Origin: Haematobia irritans
Taxonomy: Eukaryota > Arthropoda > Insecta > Diptera > Muscidae
NCBI RefSeq assembly: GCF_050003625.1
Contig: NC_134398.1
Coordinates: 93,129,248 to 93,193,247, forward strand
DNA length: 64,000 nt
Reading direction: 5' to 3'
Both the position numbers and the translations under genes were made by a program. Within the stretch, counting starts at the first letter, position 1, and each line of letters begins with the position of its first letter. This document shows, piece by piece, positions 55,201 through 64,000 of the stretch. Under the pieces are notes generated by a model. The model was not told the DNA's origin, made no database searches, and was given only the letters and a program-made list of their open reading frames with translations.

Positions 55201-57781
55201 CCTGGCTCAACTCCTTCAAGAACATCAGATTCGTTTTGGGAAGGTTACGGGAGTATGCAACAGGGCCGAACATCATATAACCGTTGTTTCCGATAAGCCA
55301 TTTAAACCGAAATACATGCCCAGAAACCCTGCAATGATGCAAATAATCACGGAAGAGGTCGACAAGCTCTTAGAAGAGGGGCGCATCGAACCCTCCAATA
55401 GCCCGTACAGTTCACCAGTCGTCTTGGCCAGGAAAAAAACCGGAGGCTGGCGTATGTGCATCGACTACCGCCAGTTGAATGCAATTAGTGAACCCGACGC
55501 CTATCCGCTTCCTCAGGTGAATGCCATCCTCGACCAGTTAAGAGAAGCGAAATTTATTTCGTCGCTGGATTTAAAGAACGGATATTGACAGATACCCCTC
55601 GCTAAGGAAAGTAGACGTTATACCGCATTCACCGTTCCCGGGCGTGGGTTATTCCAGTGGAAGGTGATGCCGTTTGGGCTACACTCTGCCCCGGCCACCT
55701 TCCAACGCACCATTGATAGTATCATCGGGTCTGATCTTCATCCACTCGTTTTCGTGTATCTCGACGACATAATAATCCTGGGTCGGACGTTCGAAGAACA
55801 TCTGCGCACTCTGGACATCGTTTTCCGTCGACTGCAGGACGCGCAGATGGTCATCAACATCGACAAATGTGAATTCGTCCGAACAACCATACGATATTTG
55901 GGTCATGTGGTCACCCCCGACGGGATTCGAACCGATCCAGACAAGGTGGAGGCAGTCGCGAGGATACCACCCCCGACCAATCTGAAGGAGTTACGACGAT
56001 TCTTAGGGATTGCCTCCTGGTACAGACGTTTTGTCCCGAATTTTTCCACATTATCAGCACCGCTAAATGCGTTGCTAAAGAAAGGTTCACAATGGTCGTG
56101 GGGAGAAGAACATGAACAGGCTCTTCAGGAACTTAAACAAAGACTTACCCAAAGTCCGGTACTGTCGTGTCCGGATTTTGCGAAACCTTTCTTCCTGCAA
56201 ACCGATGCGAGTCGAGAGGGCCTAGGGATCGTTTTGTTCCAAAGACACGCAGACCAGGAGTCCGTCGTGGCCTACGCCAGTAGGTCGTTGACACCACTAG
56301 AGAGGAAGTACTCAACCACGGAGCAAGAATGTCTAGCAATCCTTTGGGGAATCAGAAAGATGCGCCCGTATTTGGAGGGGTATCATTTCACCGTAATTAC
56401 CGACCACCACTCTTTGAGATGGTTACACACCCTTCAGAACCCCTCAGGCCGCCTCGCCCGTTGGGCGCTCGAGCTCCAGCAATACGATTTCGATATTGAG
56501 TACCGGAAGGGATGCCTGAACGTTGTAGCGGATGCACTATCCAGAGCCCCACTTCCGGCAGAGACAGACCACCAGATTTTTGTTATCACCAATACAAGTT
56601 GGTATGAGCGGGTGTGCAACTCGCTCAGGGAATCCAACAAGAAATTTCCAGATTTCCAGATTATAAATGGTAGATTGCACAAACACATCCCGAGACAATC
56701 ATCGTTCGTCCCAAGCCCGGAGTGGAAAGCCTGCGTCCGGGCAGAGGAAAGGAGGGCCATTCTGCGCGAGAATCATGACAGTGTTACGTTGGGGCATTTC
56801 GGAATAGCAAAAACCATTCGGAGGGTGCAGGAGCACTATTACTGGCCCGGGTTGTCAAGAGATGTGAGAAGGTATGTAAGGGGTTGCGCGGTCTGTGCGA
56901 AATATAAGCCATCACAGCAGCGTCCGGCTGGGAAGATGACTACAATGCAGGTTTCACATCCCTGGGAGGTTGTGTGCGCCGACTTCGTGGGACCGTTGCC
57001 CAGATCTACCAAGGGGCACGCTTTTTTACTCGTTCTTATGGACAAATTTAGTAGATGGGAGGAACTCGTCCCATGCCGACAGGCCACCTCCCGGGTGGTA
57101 CTACAGGCCCTTAGAGAAAGAATTGTTTTCCGGTTCGGCTGCCCGAGGGTGTTCCTTACCGACAATGGGGTCCAATTTACCAGTAAATTAGTGGAGGATT
57201 TCTTTCTAGGCAGAGGCATAGAGCATCGGACGACGGCACTGTACGCCCCACATGAGAACCCCACGGAACGAATGAATCGAACGGTGAGAACAATGATAGC
57301 CCAAAATACCGGAGAGAACCATAAGCTCTGGGATACGCACCTTGCTGAAATAGCTTTCGCTATAAACACGGCAAGGAGTGAAGCCTCCAAATTCTCTCCC
57401 GCAGAATTACTTTTCGGGAAAAATTTGGGCAGTGGACCCGACGATGGCACCCATATTCAGACGAAAGGACACCCTGCATTAAAGGATTTATGGGAAGAGG
57501 CGTGCGCCAACAGTAGACAGGCTACGAGCCGCCAAGAGAAACACTACAATCTTCGTCGGCGGTCGTGGTCCCCGGGGATAGGGTCTAAGGTCTGGAGAAA
57601 AGAGCGAATTTTGTCAAGCGCTGCCGACAACTTTGCGCAAAAACTCGCAGGAAAATTTGGTGGGCCGTACGAGGTCACGAGGCGAATTCATTCGAACATC
57701 TACGAGCTAAGGAGCCCGAAAGGCAAGGTGATAAAAGCTCACGTACAGGACCTTAAGCCGTTTATTGAGCCGGAAACTACG

Positions 57782-57784
<3 letters not shown>
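55195..57784 (+). pseudogene. Gypsy-2 reverse transcriptase, RNase H and integrase
   Basis: RT: SPVVLARKKTGGWRMCIDYR, FISSLDLKNGY, then a TGA (55586-55588) where the family has Trp; beyond it MPFGLHSAPATF and the catalytic YLDD (55757-55768). RNase H: LQTDASREGLGIVLFQ, TTEQECLAI, ITDHHSLRW. Integrase: HHCC finger (HFGIAKTIRR...CAVCAKYK), catalytic blocks CADFVGPL, LTDNGVQFTS and NPTERMNRTVR, and the C-terminal GGPYEV motif. From 55589 to the stop at 57784 the frame is unbroken (over 700 codons), so RT core to integrase is intact except for that single nonsense codon. Confidence 0.92.
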
Positions 57785-57812
<28 letters not shown>

Positions 57813-57852
57813 GAGAAGAGAAGAGAAGAGAAGAGAAGGGGAAAAAAAAACA

Positions 57853-57882
<30 letters not shown>
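57783..57882 (+). repeat. 68-nt homopurine run and TAA microsatellite
   Basis: Right after the pol stop codon, A-runs and GAGAAGAGAAG repeats make an uninterrupted purine tract (57783-57850), followed by about nine TAA units. It resembles an expanded polypurine tract but is more than 700 bp from the recognisable 3' LTR. Confidence 0.85.
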
Positions 57883-57885
<3 letters not shown>

Positions 57886-57888
57886 CCC

Positions 57889-58659
57889 TTGTCGGTCATC
57901 CCCTACTATAAGAGGACAAATACCGGTCCGATGCCTTACCACCAATGTATAAAAGGCACGGTCAGTGCCCACTCGTCATCAGTTGTCAGGAACCATTGGA
58001 AAGAGATGGGGCCAACCCACCAAGGAAAAGAAGTGACACCGCCAAATAATACCAAAGGTACGGTTGATTCCCGTTCCTCATCATTTGCTAAGGGCTCGTT
58101 AAAGGAGATGGAACGTAAACCGACACGCCCAAGGAAAATTATCCCACCGAAGGGTCTCAGACCACCGCTCCCCTACCGTCCACCGATGGAAGCACGATTA
58201 GGGGACTCACTGCCGACTACTCCTGGGGGACGAAAGGTGTCCGTTACGCCTTCGGGATCGATGCCTTCTTTATCACCAGGGACGCATCCCGCCACCACCG
58301 AGCCGACTCGAGCCACCCCATTGGCGGCATCCCAGGCGATACCACCAGTACCACCCCTCGTACTTTATAAACGCGCCACCGATTCCGTACCTAGGCCTCC
58401 GAAACCAGTCATCACATCCATGCTGACAATAATGCCGGCCGGTAGTGGGGGCCAGAGGCCGGTTGAGGGCGACAAGAAGCCGGTAGAGAGCGGCCAGAAG
58501 CCGGTTGAGGGCGACCCGAAGCCGGTAGAGAGCGGCCAGAAGCCGGTTGAAGGCGGCCAGAGGGGCCCGACGGTTAGCCCGAGTAGCATAGAGCCACAGC
58601 CAATCCAGACTGAGGTAACCCGGCGGGCCCCCTTCCCGGCTATACTAACACCCTCCTAA
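57889..58659 (+). CDS. Gypsy-2 third ORF: proline-rich protein of unknown function
   Basis: 256 residues in the position where some Gypsy elements carry env, but with no signal peptide, transmembrane segment or cysteine pattern, so it does not look like an envelope. It is rich in Pro, Ser, Thr, Lys and Arg. Five tandem heptads (PVEGDKK, PVESGQK, PVEGDPK, PVESGQK, PVEGGQR; 58459-58563) come from a 21-bp repeat. The last about ten codons lie in the truncated 3' LTR, so the true C-terminus is probably lost. The start is uncertain. It may be a genuine accessory gene or fortuitous. Confidence 0.45.
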   Translation: MSVIPYYKRTNTGPMPYHQCIKGTVSAHSSSVVRNHWKEMGPTHQGKEVTPPNNTKGTVDSRSSSFAKGSLKEMERKPTRPRKIIPPKGLRPPLPYRPPMEARLGDSLPTTPGGRKVSVTPSGSMPSLSPGTHPATTEPTRATPLAASQAIPPVPPLVLYKRATDSVPRPPKPVITSMLTIMPAGSGGQRPVEGDKKPVESGQKPVEGDPKPVESGQKPVEGGQRGPTVSPSSIEPQPIQTEVTRRAPFPAILTPS

Positions 58660-60063
58660 CGCGGTTCGTCCGCTTCCGCGATTCGTTCGCTTCAGCGGTT
58701 CGTCCGCATCCGCGATTCGTTCGCTTCAGCGGTTCGTCCGCATCCGCGATTCGTTCGCTTCAGCGGTTCGTCCGCATCCGCGATTCGTTCGCTTCAGCGG
58801 TTCGTCCGCATCCGCGATTCGTTCGCTTCAGCGGTTCGTCCGCATCCGCGGTTCGTCCGCTTCAGCGGTTCGTCCGCATCCGCGGTTCGTCCGCTTCAGC
58901 GGTTCGTCCGCATCCGCGATTCGTTCGCTTCAGCGGTTCGTCCGCATCCGCGATTCGTTCGCTTCAGCGGTTCGTCCGCATCCGCGATTCGTTCGCTTCA
59001 GCGGTTCGTCCGCATCCGCGGTTCGTCCGCTTCAGCGGTTCGTCCGCATCCGCGGTTCGTCCGCTTCAGCGGTTCGTCCGCATCCGCGATTCGTTCGCTT
59101 CAGCGGTTCGTCCGCATCCGCGGTTCGTCCGCATCACACGGGTACTAGTATAGCCGAATCCTTTCCCTCTCCTTTCCCCTTCTTACCGTTCTAGGAAACG
59201 ACATCACCGTGCACGAACACTACTCCTCGTCCTCAACACATCGGCCCGACACCATCGTCATCTCAGTACACGAACATCGTCGGCCCGAACCCACCGTCAT
59301 CAACGTACACCAGTCCGATATCACCGTCATCACCACATCGGCCCGACACCATCGTCATCTCAGTACACGAACACCGTCGGCCCGAACCTACCGTCATCAA
59401 CATACACCAGCCCGATACCACCGTCATCAACACATCGGCCCGACACCATCGTTATCCCCGAACATCACCAGCCCGAAAACACCGTCATCAACGCACACGA
59501 TCAACGCCGGCCCGACACCATCGTTATCACCGTACACGAACGCTGTTGGCCCGACTCCATCGTCATTCCGTACACGAATACCACCAGCCTGAAACACCGT
59601 ACACGATCAACACCGGCTCGACACCATCGTTATCACTGTACACGAACACCGTCGGCCGACCCCACCGTCAACTCCGCACTACATACCGTCGTCACCAGTT
59701 GTCGTCACCCCGTCCTGTCATCGACACTGTCCATCATCGTATCCCGTCAATTCACCGACACTGTTGTCGTCATCATCGTCGTCAAGCAACATCACCCATT
59801 CATCCACCAGCGCTGCACGAATCTTCGTCATCGTCCGACCCAATCCAGCCCGCACTTCACGGCCGAAACCCCACCAGTCGTCGTCGCCCCTTCAGCCCGA
59901 TCATTGCCCTTACCTACAATTGTATCGTATATAAGTAAGAATCGTCAATAAAACCCCGCAAAACAATCAAAGTAGTGTGTTATTATTTAAGGTTTGTGGA
60001 TCCTTGAAAGCGACCCTGGACGGCCACTGGCCTACCTCAGCCCACGAAGAAAACCACGTCACA
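58628..60063 (+). repeat. Gypsy-2 3' LTR, 5'-truncated
   Basis: Matches the 5' LTR from its CCCCTTCCCGGCTATAC segment (about 51980) to the end, about 1,436 bp. The first about 475 bp of the LTR, and any polypurine tract, are missing; the junction lies in a short C-run shared by both sides. The minisatellite occupies 58661-59135. Only scattered differences from the 5' LTR are visible (for example near 59455 and 59545). Ends CACGTCACA before AACT. Confidence 0.9.
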
Positions 60064-60067
60064 AACT

Positions 60068-60490
60068 GAAATATTTAGGATTCATCATAGGCGACGGAAA
60101 ATTGAGAACAGATCCGGATGAGGTTAAGGCCATAAAATATATTAGGATTCCGCGTAACCCTCGAGAAGTCCGTAGTTTCTTAGGTACTGCTGGCTGGTAC
60201 CGGCGTTTTATCAAAGATTTCGCTTCAATTGCTGCACCTCTGACCGATACATTTAGAAAGACGAAGAAATTTGAAATGAGCGCAGAGGCAGTTAAATCAT
60301 TTGAAAATTTGAAACGTGCGTTGACTTCAGCCCCGGTACTACGCCATGCAGACTTTTCGAGATGTTTCTACATACAGTACGACGCGAGTGAGTGCTATGA
60401 GAGAGGCTACGGCTACAAATGTGACCAGATTTTTAGTGGAGGAAGTTTTTCTTATATTTGGGGTGCCTGTAGTGATCCACAGCAATAATG
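60068..60490 (+). pseudogene. Gypsy-3 RT end and RNase H start
   Basis: Right half of the element interrupted by Gypsy-2. It opens with KYLGFIIGDGKLRTDP, then the RT thumb block VRSFLGTAGWYRRFI and an RNase H start (FYIQYDASE). The Gypsy-2 insertion point is between the residues before KYLGF; once one AACT is discounted the two halves are in frame. RNase H is cut short near 60400 by a deletion that joins it directly to late integrase. Confidence 0.85.
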
Positions 60491-61125
60491 GAGTTCAGTT
60501 TACAGCTAAGTCTTTTCAAGAAATGATTGAGGCTTATCGTATCGCCCACATAAAAACTGCAGTATATTCACCCCAATCAAATGGTACGGAAAGGGTGAAT
60601 CAATCTGTATTAACTGCGATAAGGGCTTACTTGAAAGACGACCATCGAGACTGGGATATGTACCTTACTGAAATTGAATGTGCTTTGAGAACTTCAGTTC
60701 ATTCGGCCATAGGTGTGACACCCTTCTTTGCGTTGTTTGGATTTCACATGTTTTCAAATGGCGCAGATTACAAATTGGCTCGGAAACTAATGTCCATGTC
60801 AGATCATGAAATAAAGGGACTGGATAGATTTGATAAAATGGAAATGATACGCGCGAAAGTGAAAGATAACTTGCATAAGGCATATGAACTGAGTTCAGAA
60901 AGGTACAATAAAAGAGCTAGAGCAGTGAAATTTATACCAGGACAAGAGGTATACCGGCGGAACATAGAGCAATCGAATTTTTCAGAGAATATCAACGCAA
61001 AATTTTGTAGAAAATTCTTGAAATGTTGAATTGTTAAACCCATCGGACAAAATATGTATGAGGTAGAAACACTACAGGGCAAACCGATTGGTATTTATCA
61101 TGTAAAAGACATCAAGGCATAGTAA
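60430..61125 (+). pseudogene. Gypsy-3 integrase C-terminal part
   Basis: Integrase from the second catalytic region (GVPVVIHSNNGVQFT, with the usual Asp replaced by Asn) through the Glu block (SPQSNGTERVNQSV), a DWDMYLTEIECALRTSVHSA helix region and a C-terminal chromatin-side domain (FIPGQEVYRRN). The zinc finger and first catalytic Asp are lost in the deletion upstream. A stop near 61029 precedes a short in-register tail to about 61122. Confidence 0.82.
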
Positions 61126-61287
61126 ATATAGAATTAGAATCTGTGATTTTCTCAGTGCAATATAAGTTTCTTTGTGTTTGGTCCTAATATAGCAATATTT
61201 CTAATCTATAGTGCAATAAAACCTAGCTGTGATATCATTGTCGTTTATACATTTTTTTTGAATATACGAGCTTATGATATGCCTAAA
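61126..61287. other. possible remains of Gypsy-3 3' end
   Basis: Non-coding; no LTR recognised. Confidence 0.3.
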
Positions 61288-61630
61288 CTAATGGTGTTTT
61301 CTTTTCTGAAAAAAGTGCTTTGCCTTCATTTTGTCTGTACAGAATGCGCATTTTTAAAATGTTACCAGCAACCTAAAAAAATGCTATCATTTCAGCGGGC
61401 AGAAAAGAATTCAAAGAAGGAAACAGGGCAATCGCAGCACTCTCGTTTGTTGGCAGTGCTGAAAATGCCCGTAATTTGCCTCTAATGGTGGCGCTATTTT
61501 CACAACAGAATTCGAAGCCTTTTCGCACTTCTGCCTGTTTTTTTAGAAAAGAATCTAAAGAGTACATTTTACGGGCAAAATGCAAAAAAAGTGTGCATTT
61601 TTTACAAGAAAAGAAAACGCCATAGTATTT
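61288..61630. mobile_element. small inverted-repeat (MITE-like) element
   Basis: The left end contains ATGGTGTTTTCTTTTCT and the right end AGAAAAGAAAACGCCAT, an inverted pair with one mismatch. The interior is non-coding, with further TTTTC/GAAAA symmetry. The target duplication is not evident, so the ends are approximate. Confidence 0.5.
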
Positions 61631-61913
61631 TTATTTTGTCCCTTACCTCATCGTATTTTTTTTGTGATACTAGAATTTAAACAATGGGCCGTCTTATATG
61701 AACCATACGTGCGGATGCAATTCCTGAAATGAGGAAAAATTTACCACGAAGTATCAGGACTATGGTGGAGTATAGATTGCATCCTTAGTAGTGCCCGGCT
61801 TTTTCTCAGGGTGTGGGAGTTCCCCACGTTGGGCTACAATGACTGATATTATCACAGAAGCAAGGACCACCGCACACCACCCCTGATTTCTATCCATCAT
61901 CAGGTCTGGAGTT
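61631..61913. other. unassigned stretch before repeat copy 2
   Basis: GC-richer than its surroundings. A minus-strand frame of 61 residues (61760-61945) runs into the repeat and is not recognisable. Confidence 0.4.
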
Positions 61914-62513
61914 TTGTTGCGGGGCCCTTGACGATTTGAGTTCACCCCTGGGTGTCAGAAAAAATTTTTGTGTGGGGGTCCCCTATAGTAAGGCCTTGGC
62001 GCCTGTCGGCCTCAAAACCACAAATTATCCCCAGCCCCTATTTTTTGATTATTCCTGGAGGAGCCAGGGAGAGCTATTTTTTATATATTATATTTGTATG
62101 CTTTGTTTTCCGAAATTTTTATGTGCGTGGTTGGAAGAGACATAGCGTCGGCTAGGTTTGTGATATGGAATCCGTGCCCACGGGATATTCTATTTCACAA
62201 ACACATACGCACGCGGTGTCCCCTCAAACCACACACTGTTTGTTGGTATGTTTTGCATGTGCATGGTTAGAAGAGTCATGGCTTCGTCTGGGTTTGTGAA
62301 ACGGAATCCGTGCCCACGGGAAGCTCCATTCACAAGCGCATACGAATGCGATGTCCCTTAGAACCACGCTTGGTTTACTTTTTTTTTTTCATGATGCTCG
62401 TGTACCTGGGGACATGTGGAAATACAAAACATAAACATCCAATGCCATGGGATGTTGCATTTTGTATTTCCAAAATATCGCCGGTACATTTGAATGAATT
62501 ATATATTTTTTGC
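61914..62513 (+). repeat. 0.6-kb dispersed repeat, copy 2
   Basis: Second copy of 289-900, same orientation, with small indels such as a shorter T-run near 62380. It retains the first three hairpins. Left flank TTTTGTT and right flank AGCCTCTAGCG differ from those of copy 1, which defines the repeat ends to within a few bases. Confidence 0.8.
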
Positions 62514-62859
62514 TAGCCTCTAGCGAAAATGTTCATTCCCATAAGAAATGCATTGCTATTTATGCTAACGAAATTTTCGGTAGCGTTCAATTTCGTAAGC
62601 TGGTACGCACCTCTCATGGCAGAATTAGCAAGGTAGTTCCGGAATTACAAAAACAAAAACTTCAGTTGCCATATTGAAACTTTGATTGTCATTCAAATTG
62701 ACAACTTGTCGGCAATTGTCCAAAATGAAAGTACACAGAATTGTAAACATTTCATTGTTCAATTTTTAATTTTTTTGGAACAATAACAAAAATTATTTTA
62801 GTAATTTATTTACAAACATAGTGCTCTCTTAATTGGAAAGAATTTGGTGGCGTTGCCCT
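62514..62859. other. non-coding stretch
   Basis: No gene or repeat recognised. Confidence 0.4.
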
Positions 62860-63032
62860 CCCCAGTCGACAAATGTTTTCGTCCATCTAGTGCCTTTTTT
62901 AGTTTTAAAACAAAGAAAGTTATCACGGGGACAAATCTGGAAGATACGGTGGAAGTGGTACCAGTTCGCTCTCCAATTCAATCAATTTGAACATGACGAG
63001 ACATAACTAGTGAGCCAGAGCGTTATTATAGT
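62860..63032 (-). pseudogene. mariner transposase C-terminal relic
   Basis: On the minus strand a degenerate reading shows NNALAH followed by about 25 residues, then LVPLPPYLPDLSP. This parallels the mariner blocks 'DNA..H' and 'LPHPPYSPDL(A/S)P.D..LF', which include the second and third catalytic Asp. Stops and a frameshift follow the PDLSP block. The flanks are lost. Assigned on motif spacing; clearly dead. Confidence 0.55.
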
Positions 63033-63492
63033 AAATTAGCACTTTTTTCTTGCTAGCTTGCTAATGGGTTTAAGTGTGGAATAGTGAAACTCATGGATTT
63101 ACCATTTTCTTTGTTATATATGTGGATATCACCTTGGAAATCACCTTGGTGGTGTGTGTGCCAGTAGATTCTTTTCATCGGCGTTCATATAGAAAAATAT
63201 CATTTAATTTCGCTGAGCGGTTTACTTTCCATAAACAGGAAAATAATATTGATCCTTTCCCAAGAGTCCACGCACAACACTGCTCCATATGCGGTAGGAG
63301 GAAAAGTCCGATCTGAAGCTGAATTTCGACTAGTGCCATTTATGCTAATAAGCACTAAATGATGCAGAACGAATATCTTAATCAATTTTATTGGGAATTT
63401 TTTTATTTAAATTATGCTAAATAAATATAAAATTATTTATATAATTCATATATAAATACACAATGACTGCTCTTGTTTCTGGTTTAACACTA
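63033..63492. other. non-coding stretch
   Basis: No supportable gene. GATATCACCTTGG occurs as a short local duplication near 63126-63150. Confidence 0.4.
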
Positions 63493-64000
63493 TTATAGCT
63501 TAAATTTCAACATTTTTGAATATCCTGTTATTCGTTGCGTTTGCTTTTGAATTTTAATTCTCTGATTTAAATTTTTTACCCGGAAATGTATGCGGCATTT
63601 GAAGAAAAACTTTTTAATATGTTCAGGAAAATCTATACCAGCACTGTAATGAAGAAGTCTCTTCTGTAAATTTGTGTTTGTATCGATTTCAGTGCCATTC
63701 AACGTAGCAAAGACAACTTCCAGCTCTTTTATTTTATTTAAAAATCTCGGGGACGGTTTCTTTAGGTTTCCTTTTGATACTTGGTCGACCCAAGTACTTG
63801 AGATCTCCTGACTGAGATTATCTTTAAGATTTAGCTTATGGATAACGTAGCCTGCTATGTATTCAGGAGCGTCCTCTTGAAGATCACCAAAGTCGTTAAA
63901 ATTATCTAGTTCCAGTTCCTCCAATTCATCATCATTTTCCTCCTCTCCCGATTCGTCTTTATTGAAATTCTTTGCATTTGGACTAGAATTATGTGAGGAT
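63493..64000 (-). CDS. P-element/THAP9-like transposase, C-terminal part (partial)
   Basis: The frame is open from the window edge to the stop at 63493, about 168 residues visible. An acidic stretch (DESGEEENDDELEELELD) is followed by EDAPEYIAGYVIHKL, WVDQVSKGNLKKPSPRFL, a hydrophobic LEVVFATLNG and a terminal FFFKCRIHFRVKNLNQ. The 'AGY...KL', 'S.G.L.KPS' and 'FF..R...R...LN' patterns resemble the C-terminal ends of P-element and THAP9-like transposases. N-terminal THAP and catalytic domains would lie beyond the window. It could be an active transposase, a domesticated gene or a fragment. No stop is seen. Confidence 0.5.
   Translation of the reverse strand, partial: SSHNSSPNAKNFNKDESGEEENDDELEELELDNFNDFGDLQEDAPEYIAGYVIHKLNLKDNLSQEISSTWVDQVSKGNLKKPSPRFLNKIKELEVVFATLNGTEIDTNTNLQKRLLHYSAGIDFPEHIKKFFFKCRIHFRVKNLNQRIKIQKQTQRITGYSKMLKFKL

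Larger units (their letters stand above)
51502..60063 (+). mobile_element. Gypsy-2, long-LTR Ty3/Gypsy retrotransposon (defective)
   Basis: Element of about 8.6 kb, including a SINE insertion, on the plus strand. The 4-bp duplication AACT flanks it (51498-51501 and 60064-60067). The 5' LTR is 1,914 bp, the 3' LTR is truncated, the primer site is tRNA-Lys type, then come gag, protease, RT, RNase H, integrase and a third ORF. Long LTRs and a tRNA-Lys primer recall the Osvaldo/Ulysses group of Diptera, an inference. It sits inside the RT of Gypsy-3; excising it with one AACT rejoins that frame. Lesions: gag frameshift, SINE, protease frameshift, RT nonsense codon and 3' LTR deletion. Confidence 0.93.

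Noticed and set aside
57889..58659. Envelope gene of an errantivirus-type element
   Set aside because: No signal peptide, transmembrane segment, furin-like site or cysteine pattern; the protein is proline-rich and repetitive, so I call it only an unknown third ORF.

Overview
The window is a transposon-dominated stretch of insect nuclear DNA. It is AT-rich and full of poly-A/T runs. It carries LTR retrotransposons, AP-endonuclease LINEs, a tRNA-derived SINE, TA-, TTAA- and 8-bp-target DNA transposons, and short repeats of a style I associate with calyptrate flies (house-fly, stable-fly and blow-fly relatives). I see no operons, ribosome-binding sites, tRNA or rRNA genes or CRISPR, and no convincing complete host gene. 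The species assignment is inference.

Layout. 0-4.5 kb: a Tc1-like transposase relic, a 0.6-kb repeat with phased hairpins (a second copy lies at 61.9-62.5 kb), then non-coding DNA. 4.5-19.7 kb: a gag-like gene split by a 2.4-kb hAT-like element (TIR CAGCGTTGCCA, 8-bp duplication TCACGAAG). The junction of gag and hAT is present in three tandem copies. One Ty3/Gypsy insertion site is seen in three states across them: solo LTR (copy 1), full element (copy 2, Gypsy-1) and empty (copy 3). 19.7-29.7 kb: an interspersed repeat, a GGAGC microsatellite, and two LOA-like LINEs. LINE A is full-length with both reading frames open; it sits antisense inside ORF1 of a decayed LINE B.

29.7-47.4 kb: two palindromic MITE-like elements, a frameshifted RTE-like LINE, two direct copies of a 2.5-2.9-kb TA-target element (one holding a piggyBac-type MITE), mariner relics, and a third TA-target element. 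47.1-61.1 kb: a Gypsy-3 relic is interrupted in its reverse transcriptase by Gypsy-2, which has 1.9-kb LTRs containing a 17-bp minisatellite, a tRNA-Lys-type primer site and an extra proline-rich ORF. A tRNA-derived SINE lies in the Gypsy-2 gag. The left boundary is duplicated in a 2,697-bp tandem repeat. 61.1-64 kb: a small inverted-repeat element, the second 0.6-kb repeat, a mariner relic and the C-terminal part of a P/THAP9-like transposase running off the window.

How the parts interact. The main information is stratigraphy: target-site duplications, empty sites and shared variants let insertion order be read directly. The SINE and the LOA LINE share about 70 bp of 3' tail ending in TTAGG-type repeats, so LINE A is a plausible driver of the SINE. 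The antisense LINE pair forms a multi-kilobase inverted repeat that could yield double-stranded RNA.
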